Assembly: GCA_013397455.1 (NCBI GenBank)
Contig: VYZB01000332.1
Location: 534,210-598,209, forward strand
Reading direction: 5' to 3'
DNA: 64,000 nucleotides
Source: Crotophaga sulcirostris
Lineage: Eukaryota; Chordata; Aves; Cuculiformes; Crotophagidae
Below the pieces are notes generated by a model. It did not search any database. It was not told the DNA's origin and saw nothing but the letters and a program-made list of their open reading frames with translations. How positions within the stretch are numbered: the stretch's first letter is position 1; every line of letters begins with the position of its first letter. Below are positions 1-13,400 of the stretch, piece after piece. Both the position numbers and the translations under genes were made by a program.

Positions 1-1267
1 TCCTGTGGTAAATCTTGGCCCCTGTGAACTGATGTGTCATGGTTCGTGTTTTATCCATTTCTGCCAAGTAGATGTGATGTACTTAGTTTCGTGGATATTG
101 TTTAAAATAGACTTGAATTTACAATTAACCGGGTTAACTTCTGCTTTAACTGGATAATAGCAGAGTAATAATCTCTGTAGTCCTTAGAGTTTTGTGCTGA
201 TGTGCAAAGACTCATACAGCAGACAAATGCTGCTCTGTCTCTTGGAGGCTGGCCCAAAGTTAGATTGCCTAAACTGTAGCTTGATACTCAACTCCTTGTC
301 CAAGTTGCATGGTTATGCTAGCGGAGTGCTGGGAAGTGAAGAATCCAGCTTCTCTTGGCAAGTGCTACTTAGGTGCTGGAGCTGGACTGGCTGGCAGGTG
401 CTTCACTTGTGAAAGACAGTCTAAATGGAAAAATAAGTAAAGGTCAGGTTGCAAATGTCATTCTCAGTTACCTCCCTGGCTTTTTTCAAGTGGTTAGGAG
501 AGAGTGCGATGTTTTTTTATTTTTCAGTTTGCTGTGTTTTTTGTTGATGTTCTTCCTTGGAGAGACCGGAGTTCTGGGTTGTGGCATCTTTGTACTAGAT
601 AGTATGAAAACTGAGAACAGAAAAGTATGGTTCCTACCTGAAAACTTAATTTGAAGTACCTTCTGAGCCAACAGATGGATACGCACTGGTTAGGAAGGTG
701 AGACAGCCAGCTGGCTGTCGTGACAGGCAAGAACTTTATAGTAAGCTATTGCAAACGAGTTACTTATTCTATCTTTCCTCTGTGACAAGATCAACTATGT
801 CACATCGTATCTCGTGGATCTTTGGTTTGAATTCCCTTAGAATTTCCATAGGTTGGGGCCTCTGATAATTCTTCTGGTACTCTGTATGGTGTTATTGTTA
901 CCCCAGAGTCTGTTTTCCTGGTACCTTACCCATGTCTGTCATGCTGTGATTTTCCTACTTTATTACTATGAACCTTCCTTACTGTTAACAGATTGCCCTC
1001 TGTATTTAGAGACTGGTCTGTTGCGTTGATTGGGTAAGCATGTAAACAAAGATTTGCAATCAGAGTTAGAGGGGAGGGGTTAATGACTAATGCCAGCTGT
1101 ATAAAGTGTTATGGTATGAAGATGGCATTGAACAGATTGTGGCTTTCTTCTTGATTCATAGAGAGGAGGAAATCTACAGGTTAAGCAGAAGGAACATGGA
1201 AGATGCCTGTAAAGTTAATTCAAAGATCTAAAATTGTGTTGGAGGAGGCACAACAGTAACTTATGAA

Positions 1268-1396
1268 AAGGGAAGACTGGATGAGGCACTGAGTGCCATG
1301 GTTTAGATGATGGCTTGGTGTTAGTGTTGGGTTATAGGATGGACTTGATCATCTCAGAGGTCCTTTCCAACCTTGTGATACTGTGAAACTGTGAAA
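1268..1396 (+). mobile_element. CR1 LINE 3' tail
   Basis: Short 5'-truncated CR1 end in RHEB intron 1. It starts in the codons for [11 protein letters not shown] and runs through the usual tail (ggacttgat, catctcagaggtcctttccaa) to a terminal actgtga repeat. It is of the same subfamily as the copies at 15.0, 29.3 and 36.4 kb. Confidence 0.85.
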
Positions 1397-4300
1397 AGGT
1401 GATCTGAATCTGATAGGGTGGATTTTGTAGGGCACAGTAGGGTTCAGACATGCTGGTTTTTATGTTGACACGGTTCTGTATAGATCCACAGCAGCCTTGT
1501 ATAGTGCAGGAGAATTGAAGTGGTGAAGTCTCAACTGTAGGATGATTAGTCAAGACAGTCTCAGTGTCTACCTGTGCATCTGTTGAGAGGTGTGATGGAG
1601 TTGTCCATGTCCTGCTCCACTGGTGGAAAAGTGAGTCAACCCTAATCTTTTTTCAATATCTCTAAAGACCACTGCCTCTGTTTCTTTCTAAGAGATGTTA
1701 GTGTCATTGGGGTTGGTGCTGCAGTTCCTGATGCTTCACGCAGGTTTGGGAGCTTCCAGCAGCGCAGGTCATGGCAGGTGAATAGTGCTGTGTGCTGATG
1801 CTGACTGCTGGTAGCAGCACTCTTTCCACGAAAGTCAGGTTTTGGTGGCCACGTGCATTGCTGGCCCTTGTTGACATTGGGTTCATCAGACTTTGAACTG
1901 TTGGTGGGGGCACACGAACCTGTTACATGGACTGACTACGTTATAGCCAGGTGTAGTGCTGCAGGCTGAAGCTGCCTTTTGTCACTAAGATCTTCTAGTG
2001 ATTACTGCGCAGTTAGATTGAGATGTATCTGTTTAATATGTTGTAGTATAAAAGTAGCTTGCCTGTGGTTGTTGGAACAAATCAGTAATACCTCCAGGTT
2101 GGCAAATACCTCTGTGGACCTTCCCTCAGAGTAAGGCTGAAATCTCTTAGCTGTGGTTGCTGGATATGTATCACTACTTACATGGCAATGTTATCAAGAG
2201 GGGAGATATTACCATTACTGCCTTGTCAGTATTTCATCAGGTACCTGCTGTCTCTCATCCTACAACAAGGAAGAGAAAAATACATCTCTATTATTGTTCT
2301 TGCAATTCCCTGAAGATCCTGGAGGTCCTGTTTCATATGCATTGCAGTAGTACTGCCGAGAGGGTCCAGTTCTCACCATTGCAGCTGCATTTCCCACAGT
2401 TCTCACGGCATCTCAATGTGCTGGGGGTCAAGCTTCTCGACTTGCCTTTTTAAAATGATTCCAGGAAAATTTCCCTGGCATTTTCAGATTTAGCTCTCTA
2501 CTTGGTGGTGGCTGTAAGCAATGATGAGGTGTGGTGGCAACAGTAAGTGCTATGGCTCCAGCCCTCGTGAAGATCCTTAGGGAAGACCTTCATTTCAGTG
2601 AAACAGTACTGATCTGTTGAAAGGTTGAGGTCTTCTGTCTTGGTAAGGGTCCTGTGAAGTTATAACTTTCTCTGTTACTGGTGTAGAACGGGTGGTCTAA
2701 AACCATAAATTAGATGTGCAGTGAAAGGAAAAGGAGAGAGGATTTTATGCTGTTTTATAGTAGAAATGTTAAAATCCTAATTTGTACCTGTGTGCTCTGG
2801 CTTGCCTGATGGCACACTGCTTCTCCGGGTGCTCAGAAGTGATGTGTAACTCAGTGTGGCTGGTGTTAACCCCAGCCAATTGTGTAGAAATGATAAGAAG
2901 GAAAATGATGCTGCAAACCTCCTGGTAAACCCAAACAGCTGCTTTATCCATGTGGTGTGCATAGGGTGGAGTTACGGGCTTCTGCCCTTCGGTGCTGCGC
3001 TGCAAGTGGAGTTAAGGCAGCATCTGCAGCGGATGGAGGGCTGGTGGAAAGGGCCACTTCTTGAATAACTGCTTAAAACCTGCTAGGGGATTTGAATTGT
3101 ACACCCCAGTGGTCTTTAGCATCAAGAAAGACCTGACTGGAGGTTGGGAGTTTGTTCTCTTGTGTTGAAACTGAAACCCTGAAGATGAGAAAGAGGAGTG
3201 CATGGAGTGCATTAAAGCAAGAGATACACATTTTTATTTCTAATGACATAACATTTTAAAACTGATTTAATGTGGAATAATGACAGTTATTAAAAGTGTC
3301 TTTCACAGATGTTTCATGTTGTATGTACCCAAGGGTCCAAGGAAAGGTCAAGTTCATTGAGCTACCTAATTAGCTACTTGAAGTGTGTGCATAGGGAGAG
3401 AGGAGTTGGATTCTGCCCAACAGTGCAACTTGGATTTTCCCTCTTTGGGAGGAAATGAGGACAAAGTTCAGGCTCTTTCCCTCCAAGTGTGTTATAAACT
3501 GAAATGTTAGGGTCCAATCTTTAAGCTTAGTAAGCTTCCTTTTAGAAGCCCAGTATTTCAAATAGAATTGCCTAACTTTTAGTTTAGGATTACATTCACT
3601 AATGGGCTAGCAGGCATGCTGGTTAAGTCAAGTTAACTGAGTCTCTACAGCCACCTAAAATACTTTAGTCCTGGTGCTGTGGGGAGGGAGGTGGGAAGGT
3701 GCTGCAGGGGTGCATAGTTTTTGCATGAAGTTTGGAGGGAATACAGAGGATGGTATTTATCTGAGCAAATCGTGATTGCCTGTCTTGGATGTGTCTGAAT
3801 TTCCTTCATAGTTAGGGTAGCCCAGGATGCAGGTTCCTGGACCTGTTTAAAGCATCTCAGACACAGCCATCTATGCATATATTCCATGGCCTGGTGAGAT
3901 GTGTGCCATAGAAGTTTCCTGGATTTCTTTAAGCCTTGCAACAACTTTTCCATCTTTGACAACTGGTAGTGAAACACTTGGAATTAAATTGGTTTACCCC
4001 ATTAAAAGGGAAATAACAGGCCAACTGTGGCACATGCTTTTCTACCTGTAAGGGTGACTGTGCACTAACATCAATGAAACATCTCTTCTGACAGTCTTTT
4101 GCTGAGGTTACTGACTTAAATGGAGACAAAATGGATACCTGGAAGTGACAACTAAGCTGTTGCAGCAAAACAGTGGAATCTTTCCATGCATGCTTACCTG
4201 GACATCTAATACATTGCAACAAAATGCAAGTGAGCATCGAGGGGTGCGCACTGCACCAGATGGAGTAGCTTGCTGTTGCATGTCGGGGAGCAAAGCCCAT

Positions 4301-5237
4301 GCTCTTTTCTTGCTTTTCTTGCAGAAAATATGATGCAGGGAGCATCCTTAGGACTTCCTAGTTTGTGTTTTTCGAGGCTGGCAGCAATAAGCCTTCAAGG
4401 GCCTACAGATATGCTTGTGAGCTTGGCTGACTGCTTTGAAATCTGAAGAAAATAAAGGAAGCAGTCTGACTGCCCTTCTAGATGACTACCTCTCAGATTT
4501 CTTCTGGCTTGCAGAGGATTACCTTTGATTAAACCAAGAAGATTGTGCAACACAGAAGGAAGAGAAACAAGCATGTGTCCTTTTCTCCCTGAAGGCTCGT
4601 GTTCTTGATGTTACTGTGGAGCAAATTTCTGGTTCTACAGCAGGAGCGGTCCTTACTACAGTGCCTTGCCTTAGACTGTCAAATACATATCTTCATATCC
4701 TAATAAAAAATATAGTTCAGAAGGAGGCAGGAAACAGTTGTAGCAATGGGATAGAGTGCTATAGAAGTTGAAAAAAAAGTTTGTGTTGTCCTGAAATGTT
4801 CCTTGGTTTTGTTTTATCCTATCCAATGCTGTTTGGTTTGTCAGGAAGGCCTGTTCTTGAGGTCCCTCACTACCAACCTATGTCTCATTGACATCCTCAG
4901 ACTTTAGTCTTGTAGGATTGTAAGGGCAGGCCTTTTAGTCCTTCAGAAAGCTCAGGCAGCACTTAGAGAGGAGGAGTGCCACCACTCTGTGTGTTGCAAA
5001 TTGAGTATCCTGTGATAACTGTGCCAGTTGAGCTCTGTTTGTCAACAAGAGTTTTCTCTAAGCATCAGAAAATAATCTTTTAATCCTGGTATGTAATATT
5101 GACATCACTAGGAAGTCACTACAGAACGCATAAAACTACAGTGCAGATAGATGATTATAAGTGATAATTCCTCATGAATAAAAGCCTAATGGTAGTATTA
5201 AGTTGCTTCTGAGTAAAGAACAAACCACTCGTATCAC

Positions 5238-5596
5238 TGTCTCCAGAGGTTTAGAAACAGAATTCTTTATTGACCCGGGTGTATCGGTTTTATAGTCATT
5301 AGAATGATTCACCAAACTACACAGCAGTGGACAGCAAAATAGCAACTACACAGCCATAATTAGTACCTGGAGGGAAAAAGTCTTAATTAACCATAGAAAG
5401 TTGCTAATGATGAAGCCTGAGATGAATGATGAGCTGGTTGTGGGTTCTGAGATCATCTGCTGTCTTGTGAAAAGATTTTTGTCAGAGTGATGCTATAATT
5501 CCCTTTGGTACTCAGTTACACTCCATCTGCTCCAAGAAGTCATTCTGTCCCTTTCTGTCCCCTGAGGATGAATAGATAATTTGCATTGTGGAAACA
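5238..5596 (-). mobile_element. Solo-LTR candidate of an alpharetrovirus-like endogenous element
   Basis: Read on the minus strand, this 359-bp stretch starts TGTTTCCAC and ends TGGAGACA. Near its 3' end it has a TATAAAA box (5294-5288) followed 17 bp later by AATAAA (5271-5266). A TATA box and poly(A) signal packed together before a very short R region is the layout known from avian leukosis-type LTRs. No internal gag/pol/env is adjacent, so it would be a solo LTR. No clean target-site duplication was found at these ends, so the boundaries are provisional. Confidence 0.55.
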
Positions 5597-8500
5597 CTGG
5601 TGTCTCCATTTTGTGCATCTTTGTATTCTGAATTAAAGATGCTGAAGATCCCAGTGTTCAGCTGTTGGTATGAAAGCTTCATCTCTGTGAGGTGGAGTAA
5701 TTTGAGCGTATCTATGAGATATTGAAAGCTGGGTGTGCAGTAAGTCTTATCTAATTTGATATGACTGCCAATATCTCATTATGAGATTTCTGTAACCCTT
5801 TTGTGGCAAAACCTGAACTAATTTGTTCTGTAGGTTAGACTGAGGAGATCTAAAGATAGGCAGATTTAGGTAAGATGCTCTGCTTGTGGTAGGGTTAGAT
5901 GCTGCCAGCTGTGAACTGTTTAATAATTAAACAAAGTAGCTCAGCAGGTGTTTCAATGGGAAAAAATAGGTTCAAGAAACTGCATCTAAAATTCTAACAA
6001 AAGGGAGAACTGCAGCTCTTGGGTAGTTTTGTTCTTGACCCCATCAAACTGTTTACTGACTGCTTGTGCAGGAGATTTTGAGTATTGAGAAATCCTTCCT
6101 GTGGAGGTAAGCTGCAGGGTGCTGCCAGCGGCCGGCGTCGCGGGGATGCCACGTTAGAGGGCAGCTGCAGAACCGAGCTTGCACAATGCCTTGCTTGTGG
6201 AGCTGTTGTTTGACTTGCTCGCTCTCCAGTTGCATCATTTCTGTCTCCTGGCTTTGGGGGGAAGTTGGCTGCAGATGAAAATTTCATCTGGGCTTTCCCT
6301 CTGCCTATTGCTAGGACAATAAGGATGTGGGATGGGGACAGCAGGCAGGTGGTGGAGCACCAAAGAGAGGGCATGGCCTCTTCGGGGAGGCCAGCTGCTC
6401 GTGAGCCCACCCATGCTCAGTTACTCATCTTCTTGGTAAACTGCCTGGTGTTGTAAAGCTTGCATTTTAAAGCTAGATTAAATACCAGAGCTCTTGTCCA
6501 AGAAGTACAAGGATGAGTAAAAATTCCACTTGGCAATTGTTTTGCCTTGACAATTGCAATGGCATGTGGAACTGATGTGCTGTGACTGCACTAGTCAGAG
6601 TGTTTATGGGACGTTCTGCTTTCTGTAGCTGGTGCTCTATTGTATGAACAGAAATGTGACAGCTTTATTTTTTGAAATGGCTTTATGTCTGAAAACCTGT
6701 TCCTTTTCTGTTTTGACAGTGGAAAGCCCTTTACAGCTCACACATCATATCATAAATAACAAATCGTGCATGCAAATACCGTTTGGGTAGTTCTGGACAG
6801 ATTGAGTTGAGCTTTCAGCCACCTGGGACTTGTATTCTAAACACTTTTAAAACCCATTCCTTCCAGCCCTTACCTTCTGGTCTGTTCCTCCAGGGAGAAT
6901 CAGTCAGCTTGGAGGACTTCACTTACAACTCTTCTGCAATAGAGTATCCAGTGCTTTGAGTTACCATTGCAAGTACAGTTGGAAGAGTCATCCTTTTGCC
7001 CTGCCCCAGTCTTGCCCTTATTTGATTCATTTTTTTCTTCCTACTCATTTTCAGCTATCTAATTCTAAACAGAGTCAAAAGGTTAAACCATAATCTTCTC
7101 CAGTAAGATTTTGCAAATGCCTTTTCATATTAAAGTCACAGGTCTCCATCAATTTAGTGAGCTGCTGCCAGCAGACTTTGCCTTGCTTCTGCTCCTGATA
7201 TTTCTCATTTTGGTCTCAACAGATGTTTGTTTTCCTAAAACTTGAGGACAGTGGATACTCTAAAAAGTACCAGCATGGAGAGTGCTAAAATGAAAAGCTT
7301 AGCAAACTTAAAAAGAAAAAAAGACATTTGGCGTATGTTCGAAATGAGGGCATATTAGAGCTGAGCCTTTTTTTTGAGATAGGCACCCTTCAGTAATGAG
7401 TTACTTGAGTATTTGCTGCTGATGTGGGGCTCTCATTGTTTTAGGCTGCAGTGTGCTGGCAGGGTGTGCACACTGGGACTGGAGTGTCTCCCCATGTCCC
7501 CCTCCCTGCAGTGCTGAGAGATGGAGTTAGCGCAGCAGGAAACGCCGTTGCGTGCAGATCCTTGGCCCCTGCCTCACAGGCCGTATGCCCATGTTGTAAT
7601 TCTCTCTGAAAATGTTGCCTGATCTTTCTGGGGAAAGAGGAGATAGGAGCTAAACTGTCAACTTGATTTTCCTCTCTGTCCACGAGCATAGGTCAAAGGC
7701 CTGGAATAGAACCTGTGGGACAAAGTTCAGGGCAAGCTGTTGTTCAGATGGTCCTGCCTGCTTCTTGGGCACGAGCTGAGACAAGGCAGTGGGGTGTTAA
7801 TGACTTGAGTTTTAAATTTCTCCTGTCCCCTCTGGAAGCCCTGGGTTAGTGGGATACTGTTGCATGCACTTACCCTGAGGGGGTACTTGGCTGAATCCAA
7901 GGCTGGAGAGCTTCCCTGTGGCTCATGTAGGAAAGCAGGCATCCTCTTGTGATCACAAACACATCATTACTGGAAGGCTTGTTACAAAGCTTGAAGGAAT
8001 TTAGGAGGAGAGGGTTGGAACACTGGTTTTGTCTGGTTTTGTTTCCTCCTCTTTCACTGCTAGGAGGAAAGCAGTAATTAATGCAGCTGGATGTTAAACA
8101 CAGTGTTTTCTGTTGGCTCTGACTTCTTTCTAGTATTCAGTTTCCAGACTTAGCGCAGACAGGCAGTAGCAGTCAAGTCTTCCAGTGAGTTTAGGATCCT
8201 TCTTGGGAGGAAAAATGCCCAGTGATGATCTCTGCTTAACTTAGCTCTTCTTATCTTGAAGGTGTATAACAGCCTAATATAGGAATAGTTAACTTCGTTT
8301 TAAAACAGAGTGCTTAATGTGCTGGTATTGGCAGAGAATCTGGAAGCATGAATTCTGGGTCACAACTTCATAAGCTGATAGCTGAAGAGGAAATGCTTGA
8401 AAGTTTGTTGGCTTTTAAAGTGGTGTCCAAAATACAAAGTTTCAGTGAGTTGCTGAGATGCACAGTCTCAGTTTTAACCTGGTCCTTATTAGGATCAGTT

Positions 8501-10361
8501 CAAATGTGCATGGTTGCTTTTCCCCCCAACTCTCCTTGCTGGAGCAACAGTTTGAAGTGCAGCATTGTCTGTAAGCTCGTGCACAGTGACTGTGACACCT
8601 TTAGTTGTGCAGTTGGATGTATCAGAGAATGGTAGCTAAGAACTTGAGTTGAGAAAAAGCAGCTCTTAAAAGGCTGTGTGCTGGCTGGTATTTGGGGGTC
8701 TGTCTGGGCTTTTTAGCATGGTATCTTGAATAAGCTGGCATGATTGACAGGAGATGGCAAAGGGATAAGCATGGCAGAGCTGGCCAATGATGTTAAAATA
8801 AACCAAGCAATGAGTTGATGAAGGTCATGGCTGTTGGGAAATCCCCAAGTGATGGTGCTTGTGTAACACTTTCTTCCTTCCTTCTGGAGAAGTAAATTCT
8901 CAAAGTGTTGCAGTTAATTACATGTGCAGTCAATTCCTTCATTATGACTATTAAGCCAAACTTCCCTTGCATTGCTTTCATCCTTGTGCTTTGTGTGACT
9001 TTAGAATGTCTTTAGCAAAATGACTTGCTGAGTATGCTGATAATAATGAAAAGTCAAATGTGAACAGGTCAAGAGCCTTGTATGATGAAGAAAGAATGGG
9101 GCTGTTGGAAGTGGAAGACTGGTTTTTAATATCTTCTAAAGCAATGCTTAGGAAAGAACTTTTTCTACAGCAAAGTATAAATATAGCACGCTCTAAGCAC
9201 TGTGAGTGGGCAATCTTTATCCAAAGCAATTAATTCTTGAAAATAGTTTTACTATAAACTAGTTCATCCACAACATTAGTTCCTTAAGATGTCATTGAAA
9301 GGCTTCCACTCTGTAGGATCATCTTGAGTCTAAATTTTAACTTGAGGTCATATTTTATTTGTGCTTCTTGCTGATGAGAAGAGTATAAAGGAACATGAAG
9401 AATATGCTCATGTCCAAAAGCAGCTAAAGCAGTTGGCAGTCTTTATGAGAATGTATTTGTCCAGTAAACATAATGTCATAGGATCTAGTAGAGTCCCAAA
9501 TGCAGACAGTGTGCTGTAATGGAAATTGTGTTAAGGCTTCAGTAATGCTTTGAAAAGTCTTCAGTTGCAGAGCTTTAAAGGTGCTTTTTATGGTCAGTGT
9601 ATGCAATTCACTTTTAGCATCTTGTAATACCTTTCAAGACTAAATTAGTTTTTATTTTTTTTCAGTCTGTTTACTAAGTAGGACATTTTGCATTACTCTC
9701 TATTGGAGGTCATATGATCAGATCAGCATAACTGAAATTGGGAGCATTACGTTGTCTGCAAAGGTAGCAGTTAAATTACTTTCAAAAGAAAAATATCCAA
9801 GGACGCCCCCTCAATCACTATGCTTAAAATACAGCATCCACCAGCCTGTTGTAGTATGCATTGAGAGAAGAGTATGTTGAACTCAAGCATTTTGAGATCA
9901 CCTTTTTGCCATGGATAAGATGTCCAGTCTCCCAGTCAAACCCAATTTGGCTAATTCTATCCGAGTTCCTAGTTTTCTGTGCAGTGACTGAAAATTATTT
10001 CTAGTTTTTCTTGCTTCCCAACAGAAAAACGTTCCAAGTGTAACAGTTGGTTAAATTTAGTTTTATGGAGATCAGACACTACTACTTTTAGATTTGTTTT
10101 AAACTGGAGGAGGGGCTTACTTTGCAGAACACGTGCAGAGTACATCTTGCACTATTTTTTTTTATAAGTTCAGGAGACCCAGCTACTAGGAATAGGCACT
10201 TAATTTAGAAATAGGTCAGTTGTCATGTATAGGTGTTTAAATGAACTGTGCAAAGCTAATACTGGCTCTTATGAAAACATTAGTGCATCTACTGGTAAGT
10301 GTAAAGTGATAGAAGCCCAAAGACTTGTTTCAGTACAAATGATCTTTTCTTTGCTTTACAG

Positions 10362-10433
10362 GAAAATCTTCACTGACGATTCAATTTGTGGAAGGACAGT
10401 TTGTTGATTCATACGATCCAACCATAGAGAACA
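10362..10433 (+). CDS. RHEB: RHEB exon 2
   Basis: 72-nt exon after a ttgctttacag acceptor, ending before gtgagta. It supplies the last two bases of Gly18, residues 19-41 and the first base of Thr42. It carries Lys19-Ser20 of the P-loop and the effector switch I segment. Entry and exit phases (1 and 1) fit the neighbouring exons. Confidence 0.96.
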
Positions 10434-13400
10434 GTGAGTAAATAACTGACAAGCTGCTCTTTTGTACTGAACTTGCTTTTACTAGAGGAAGTTGTGTTTA
10501 TACAGATTACTTGCATGAGCATTTACATATAAATGTTAAAGGTCATTAATTAACTGGTTATTACTCTTTTAAACCAATGCTTTCCAAGTATTGCAGCGTG
10601 GAAAACATTTGCGTGCTTATTTCTCCAAACAGTTCAACTTGTCTTTTAACACTAAATGAAGGAAAATCTAATAAATCTGGCTAAAATGCATCTCCTGCTT
10701 CTGTTATATGTATGTTGTTTGATATCTGCTTCCGCTAATACAGTTGGGGCAGTCCAAACTAAGGATGTCATACTGATACGAAAATGTGCCACTATATACT
10801 AACATTCCAAGGTCTCAAGTATCTCATTGGTTCAGTATATCCAGATGAACACAAAGCCAACAGTTCAGTAAGGATGAAATTACTGCCTTAGAAGGTAGAC
10901 ATGCTGTGGCCGTGATAACATGAGTCTTTGAAATTACTCATTTCCAACTGCTTGATAACGAGCTTAGAACATGGTCAGCTTGCTGCAAATACTATATAAC
11001 TGACTTTTCAAGTGTCTTTTTTTTTTTCCTCTTAGCAGTTTTTTTTTTTAATTAGTGCTTTTGTGAATAGCTAACACAGCGGATGAGTAAAGATGCCAGT
11101 GCTGAAAATGCTGCCAAAGCAACAAGTCACTTCAGAGGCGAGTTACCTGGTATTAGTTACAATCCAGCCACCTCTTTCTGAGCAAGTGGTGGTCTTTGAG
11201 TACCTGACCAGCTGTCGTGCTGGGCTGAGTAACTTGGTCATGTTGACTTGCTTCAATCATGTGGCAGATAAAATTTTGATTTCATGATTGCAACCATGGA
11301 GTTTTTGTATTTTAATGACTTCTGAAGTGCTGTGGTAGCATCCATTTTTACTGTTTCAAACCGTGTTAAGCCTACGCGATACCCTGGAAGTCTGAATGAA
11401 ATAATCAGCAGAACAAGGTGTCTTTTGGGTATATATGGTAATAATTACAAATCAGTAGCTATTGGGATAGTTTACTCAGGATTCTAGAAGAACTAAAATT
11501 CAAATGCTGCTTTTTGAAGAAGCTCTAAGTTTGTTTTAGCGAGTCTGTGTGGATAATTGGCCCCTTCACCTGGGCAATCTGTTAGTCTTTATACAGATAT
11601 CATTGATATTAACACTTTTCATCATCACTTTGTACTCTATTAGAATTCTGAATAAGGTTTGTTTGGAATTAAAGTTGCTAGCAAAATATTGGGGATTAAG
11701 TTTCTGTATTTTAAATCTTAATATAATTTGGGACAGGTTATCTTTCATTGTCAGTGCTACATAAATACAAAATATTTAAAGTAATCTTTCAGTTTTATGA
11801 AGGTATATGGGAACAAATAAAGCTTGAGAGACATGAGGACAAAGTCTCCCCAAAATACCGAGTCTGTATCTTGGTTTAGGATTTTGACACTTTGATAATG
11901 GCTGGCTTGTTTCATCCTTTAGAAGCTCTTCTGTTCTATAGGAGCCTATTGTCTGTAATTGCTGTTAGGAGCTCTGTAGTTTTGTCTTGCATTGGTAACA
12001 TTTCTTAACTCTGGATTAAATACATGCTTATGTGACTCTTGTATTCTGCACTGCTTGCTTGATCTGAATTCTAGACACTGAGCCTGTCATGGTCGTGAAA
12101 ACTTTGTTGGGCGGGGAAATTTTCAAAAGACTTAACTTTTCACTTGATTTCTTACTTGTTTGGAAAACAAACAGCATTATTCATTTGGTGAAAGTCTTGT
12201 GATCTGCAGCATGGCTGAAAGAATTTGATTTATGAAAGGTAGAGAATTGAAGGGCCCTTTTTGTCAGAACATGTTGCTGCAAAGTAGGGATGAAAAACGT
12301 AAAAGGTGCCCTGAGGTTCAAAAGAGTAGGAAGTCTGGCCCATCGTTAAGCCTGATAGAGAGAATATTTTAAAAATGTTTCTGGGAAGAACAGAAAAGAG
12401 AGCACTTTCAAATTTACCACCAAAATTTAATATGCATTGAAGGTATCTTTAAGAAGGACATGTGAAACTAGTTTTAATGGGATTAATATAAAATCATTCT
12501 TTTGACTGAAGTCCTTTTAAAAAGGCCTTTTCTAAATATAAATCCTCGATCAATCCAGTCTTTTGACACTTCTACTTCTGTTTCTGATTCTGTGCAGGGC
12601 TGTAAGACACAAAGTATGTGATCAACTCTTACTGTTTTCCTAGCTTTTAATTTCAAATCTGGTTGACAGTACTGGCAAAAGGAGTTGAGAAACCCAGGGG
12701 TGGCATGGGAGAACGTTGCATTTTTCCAGTGCTTTAGAACAGGTTATAGACCTTTTCAGTTTCCTCTAGCAATCAGGTTTACTTTAGTGTCACGAAACTT
12801 AGAAATGAAAAAAATACAGGCTAAAGAATAGTCTGGCCTCTGTGATTTCTGTTTTGTATTACAGTATTCTGCCAGCACTGCTGAAGGGTAGAAAGCTACA
12901 GTACTGCTGGTAGATTAATCTTTATAATTTTTGTCTTCAAATAATGAAATATGCATTAAAAAATTGAGTCTAAAGCTAAACTGTGTAGAGGGCAAGCTAT
13001 AGTTAAGCTCTTAAAAGAAAAAGCTGCATAGCATATAAGCCTTGAACAGGGATAAGACCTAATATTCTAGTAGGTATAAAAATCTCTAGCTTCTTTGGAA
13101 GTGGTAAAGAAAAAATAAGTTGCACTAGATTTCACTTTGTGTTTAAGATCAGCACTGCTTCATTGCAACATTTTCGTTTGGTTACATTGCATTAAAAGCA
13201 GAAAAGTTAGTTTATTTAAGTTAATGAGCATGTTGAATTCAATTGCTTCTACTAAACTCGTGTATCAGGAAGAGTAACTTGTAGCATTTTGTGGCAGCAG
13301 TGGAGATGAGAATTAATTACTTAGTGAAATAGTTTCTGAGTGTCCCAGAGTAGTAACACCATGAGTGGCTATTCTTGAGACAGCCAGGTTGAGAAACCAG

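Larger units (their letters stand above)
1..10361 (+). other. RHEB: RHEB intron 1 (3' part)
   Basis: No exon recognised here. The window starts inside intron 1 because RHEB codons 1-17 are absent. It holds a CR1 tail near 1.27-1.40 kb and an antisense LTR candidate near 5.24-5.60 kb; the rest looks like unique AT-rich intron. A small CpG-containing patch (about 6118-6155) stands out from its AT-rich surroundings. ORFs of up to 138 codons here show no family motif and look like chance. Confidence 0.85.

Noticed and set aside
3929..4345. 138-codon antisense ORF in RHEB intron 1
   Set aside because: No family motif, overlaps other chance frames on both strands, no promoter or splice support.
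5994..6410. 138-codon antisense ORF in RHEB intron 1
   Set aside because: Openness comes from a local GC-richer patch; peptide is not recognisable.
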